From assembly GCA_949297125.1 (NCBI GenBank), contig CASFRS010000015.1:1-55084 (forward strand): a stretch of 55,084 nucleotides of DNA. Direction: 5' to 3'. Source of the DNA: an uncultured Bacteroidales bacterium. Lineage in GTDB: Bacteria > Bacteroidota > Bacteroidia > Bacteroidales > G3-4614. Under the pieces are notes generated by a model. It saw only the letters and a list, made by a program, of their open reading frames with translations. It ran no database searches and was not told where the DNA came from. Below, piece by piece: positions 53,929 through 55,084 of the stretch (the stretch's first letter is position 1; every line of letters starts with the position of its first letter). The position numbers were made by a program, and so were the translations under genes.

Positions 53929-54633
53929 ATGGACGAAAAACTGAAAATCTTGTTATGCGAGGATGACGAAAACCTCGGCATGCTTTTAAGAGAATATCTG
54001 CAGGCCAAGGGGTATGCCACCGACCTTTTCGCCGACGGCGAAAGCGGCTACAAAGCATTTATAAAGGGGAACTACGATATCTGCATACTGGATGTCATGA
54101 TGCCGAAAAAAGACGGCTTCACCCTGGCTCAGGAGATTCGCGTAGCCAACGGCGAAGTACCTATCATATTCCTTACCGCAAAGGCTCTGAAAGAAGACAT
54201 TCTCGAAGGGTTCAAACTGGGGGCTGACGACTATATCACCAAACCGTTCAGCATGGAAGAACTCGTATTCAGAATAGAGGCAATACTGCGCAGGGTAAAA
54301 GGGAAGAAGATGAAAGAAGCCACAAGCTACAAGCTCGGCGAATTTACTTTCGACACCCAGAAGCAGACCCTTACCATAGGCGAGAAAGTAACCAAACTTA
54401 CCACCAAGGAATCGGAACTGCTGTCGCTGCTCTGCTCGCACATGAACGAGATTCTGGAAAGGAATTTCGCCCTGAAGAGCATCTGGATAGACGACAACTA
54501 TTTCAACGCACGCAGCATGGATGTTTATATCACAAAACTGCGCAAGTTGCTCAAGGACGACCCGATGATTGAAATCATCAACATCCACGGAAAAGGATAC
54601 AAACTTATCGCTCCGGAATCCGACAACAAATAA
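53929..54633 (+). CDS. rprY: OmpR-type response regulator (RprY-like)
   Basis: 234 aa. The receiver domain has acidic pocket Glu11-Asp12-Asp13 and phosphorylation site Asp55 (ICILDVMMPKKDG), with TAKALKED and the KPFS switch Lys following. The C-terminal winged helix (about 135-232) ends with the recognition helix and NIHGKGYKLI wing. It is very close to RprY from memory of the Bacteroides protein. Translation is coupled to rprX (2-base gap). Confidence 0.95.
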   Translation: MDEKLKILLCEDDENLGMLLREYLQAKGYATDLFADGESGYKAFIKGNYDICILDVMMPKKDGFTLAQEIRVANGEVPIIFLTAKALKEDILEGFKLGADDYITKPFSMEELVFRIEAILRRVKGKKMKEATSYKLGEFTFDTQKQTLTIGEKVTKLTTKESELLSLLCSHMNEILERNFALKSIWIDDNYFNARSMDVYITKLRKLLKDDPMIEIINIHGKGYKLIAPESDNK

Positions 54634-54696
54634 CATCACCGCCCTCTGTCCAACAGGGTTTCCATACCTCAGCGACAGAAAGGGTCCTGAACAGCA

Positions 54697-54738
54697 CGAA
54701 CGGCAGGCCGGGAAGTTCTTTTCCCGGCCTGCCGTTCG
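54697..54738 (+). terminator. Terminator of the rprXY operon
   Basis: A perfect 18-bp stem CGAACGGCAGGCCGGGAA with its complement and a 6-base loop is followed by TTTACC, 64 bases after the rprY stop. The U-run is short. Confidence 0.8.
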
Positions 54739-54740
54739 TT

Positions 54741-55084
54741 TACCCGTACTGCACTTTGTCGGGGGTGCTCAAAACCATTTGCAATACCGGCAACCTATAT
54801 CGCGGCCAACTAATACGGGCATCTATGACTGCAAAAGTAAGCAAAGTTTCCGATAATTAGAAGTTTAATAAAAAAATAAAGATTTCCGGCAAACGGACAA
54901 GAACAGACCGCCGATTGGAAGAACCGATGCATGTTTTGCATAGCGACAAGGTAAGGAGGGGTATTGATGCAGCGAGGGCGGCAGGTCGGTTCCTGTCGCC
55001 CCCGGCGGTTTGCTAACGCGCGGCACGGCCGCGGCTATGTTTGCTGCTGTGTTGCGGCTGCGTTGCCTGTCTCAGCCGTTGTTC
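54741..55084. other. Intergenic region at the right edge, no gene supported
   Basis: I see no complete gene. A minus-strand -7-like TACTTTTG lies at 54832-54839 without a -33. At the very edge two minus-strand frames end (stops at 55013-55015 and 55035-55037), either of which could be the C-terminal tail of a gene starting outside the window. A hairpin-like GGGGGCGACAGG/CCTGCCGCCCTC follows the first. Confidence 0.4.

Noticed and set aside
54832..54839. Minus-strand TACTTTTG as a promoter
   Set aside because: No -33 element, and it would only transcribe back into the rprXY terminator with no gene downstream.
55013..55084. Possible C-terminal tail of a minus-strand gene entering from the right
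   Set aside because: Two different frames look equally plausible over fewer than 25 codons, so no call can be supported.

Overview
The window is chromosomal DNA from a member of the order Bacteroidales (phylum Bacteroidota). Four kinds of evidence support this. The promoters repeatedly match the phylum-specific pattern of a -33 TTTG, 19-21 bases, and a -7 TAnnTTTG. Start codons lack Shine-Dalgarno sequences. The gene content includes RprXY-like regulators, a second EF-G (FusA2), a eukaryote-type GT3 glycogen synthase, BACON-domain and DUF4163/DUF3298 lipoproteins, and a type IX-like C-terminal sorting domain. I cannot name the genus. Most of the window is core genome. I found no tRNA, rRNA, CRISPR array, IS element or prophage.

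Layout. 1-7,350: a large multidomain secreted protein, then a minus-strand operon prfA-DUF4153-pyrF. 7,384-10,680: an aromatic amino-acid operon (aminotransferase, DAHP synthase/chorismate mutase, TyrA) preceded by a Phe/Tyr-rich leader peptide and a textbook attenuator. 10,744-16,941: a DUF6340 lipoprotein, an acyltransferase next to a Crp/Fnr regulator with a matching operator, a strict 21-residue leucine-rich-repeat protein, CvfB, and an EFR1 flavodoxin/ferredoxin. 17,100-19,210: a DUF4163/DUF3298 lipoprotein, rsmG and an MBL hydrolase. 19,648-21,556: two secreted proteins of unknown function whose only recognisable promoter lies inside a 202-bp segment bounded by 23-bp perfect inverted repeats, read as a phase-variable invertible promoter currently pointing away from the genes. 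21,768-26,032: glycogen phosphorylase and synthase. 26,560-29,056: polyprenol-phosphate mannosyltransferase, dihydroorotase and CrcB. 29,325-35,022: a tripartite RND efflux system. 35,130-40,402: an Uup-like ABC-F ATPase and Mfd. 40,443-43,139: YigZ, nitroreductase, NadC and DUF4783. 43,265-45,926: RlmH, DUF2490, PrsW and an NYN nuclease. 46,000-48,483: a BACON lipoprotein gene with a long, highly structured leader. 48,622-54,633: HemW, FusA2 and the RprX/RprY two-component system.

The regulatory DNA is the most interesting part. The leading items are the invertible promoter at 21,355-21,556, the aromatic attenuator at 10,475-10,680, a Crp/Fnr-type box centred near -41 of the acyltransferase promoter, and the folded leader before the BACON gene. 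All are read from sequence only. Inversion, attenuation and binding are inferences that need testing.
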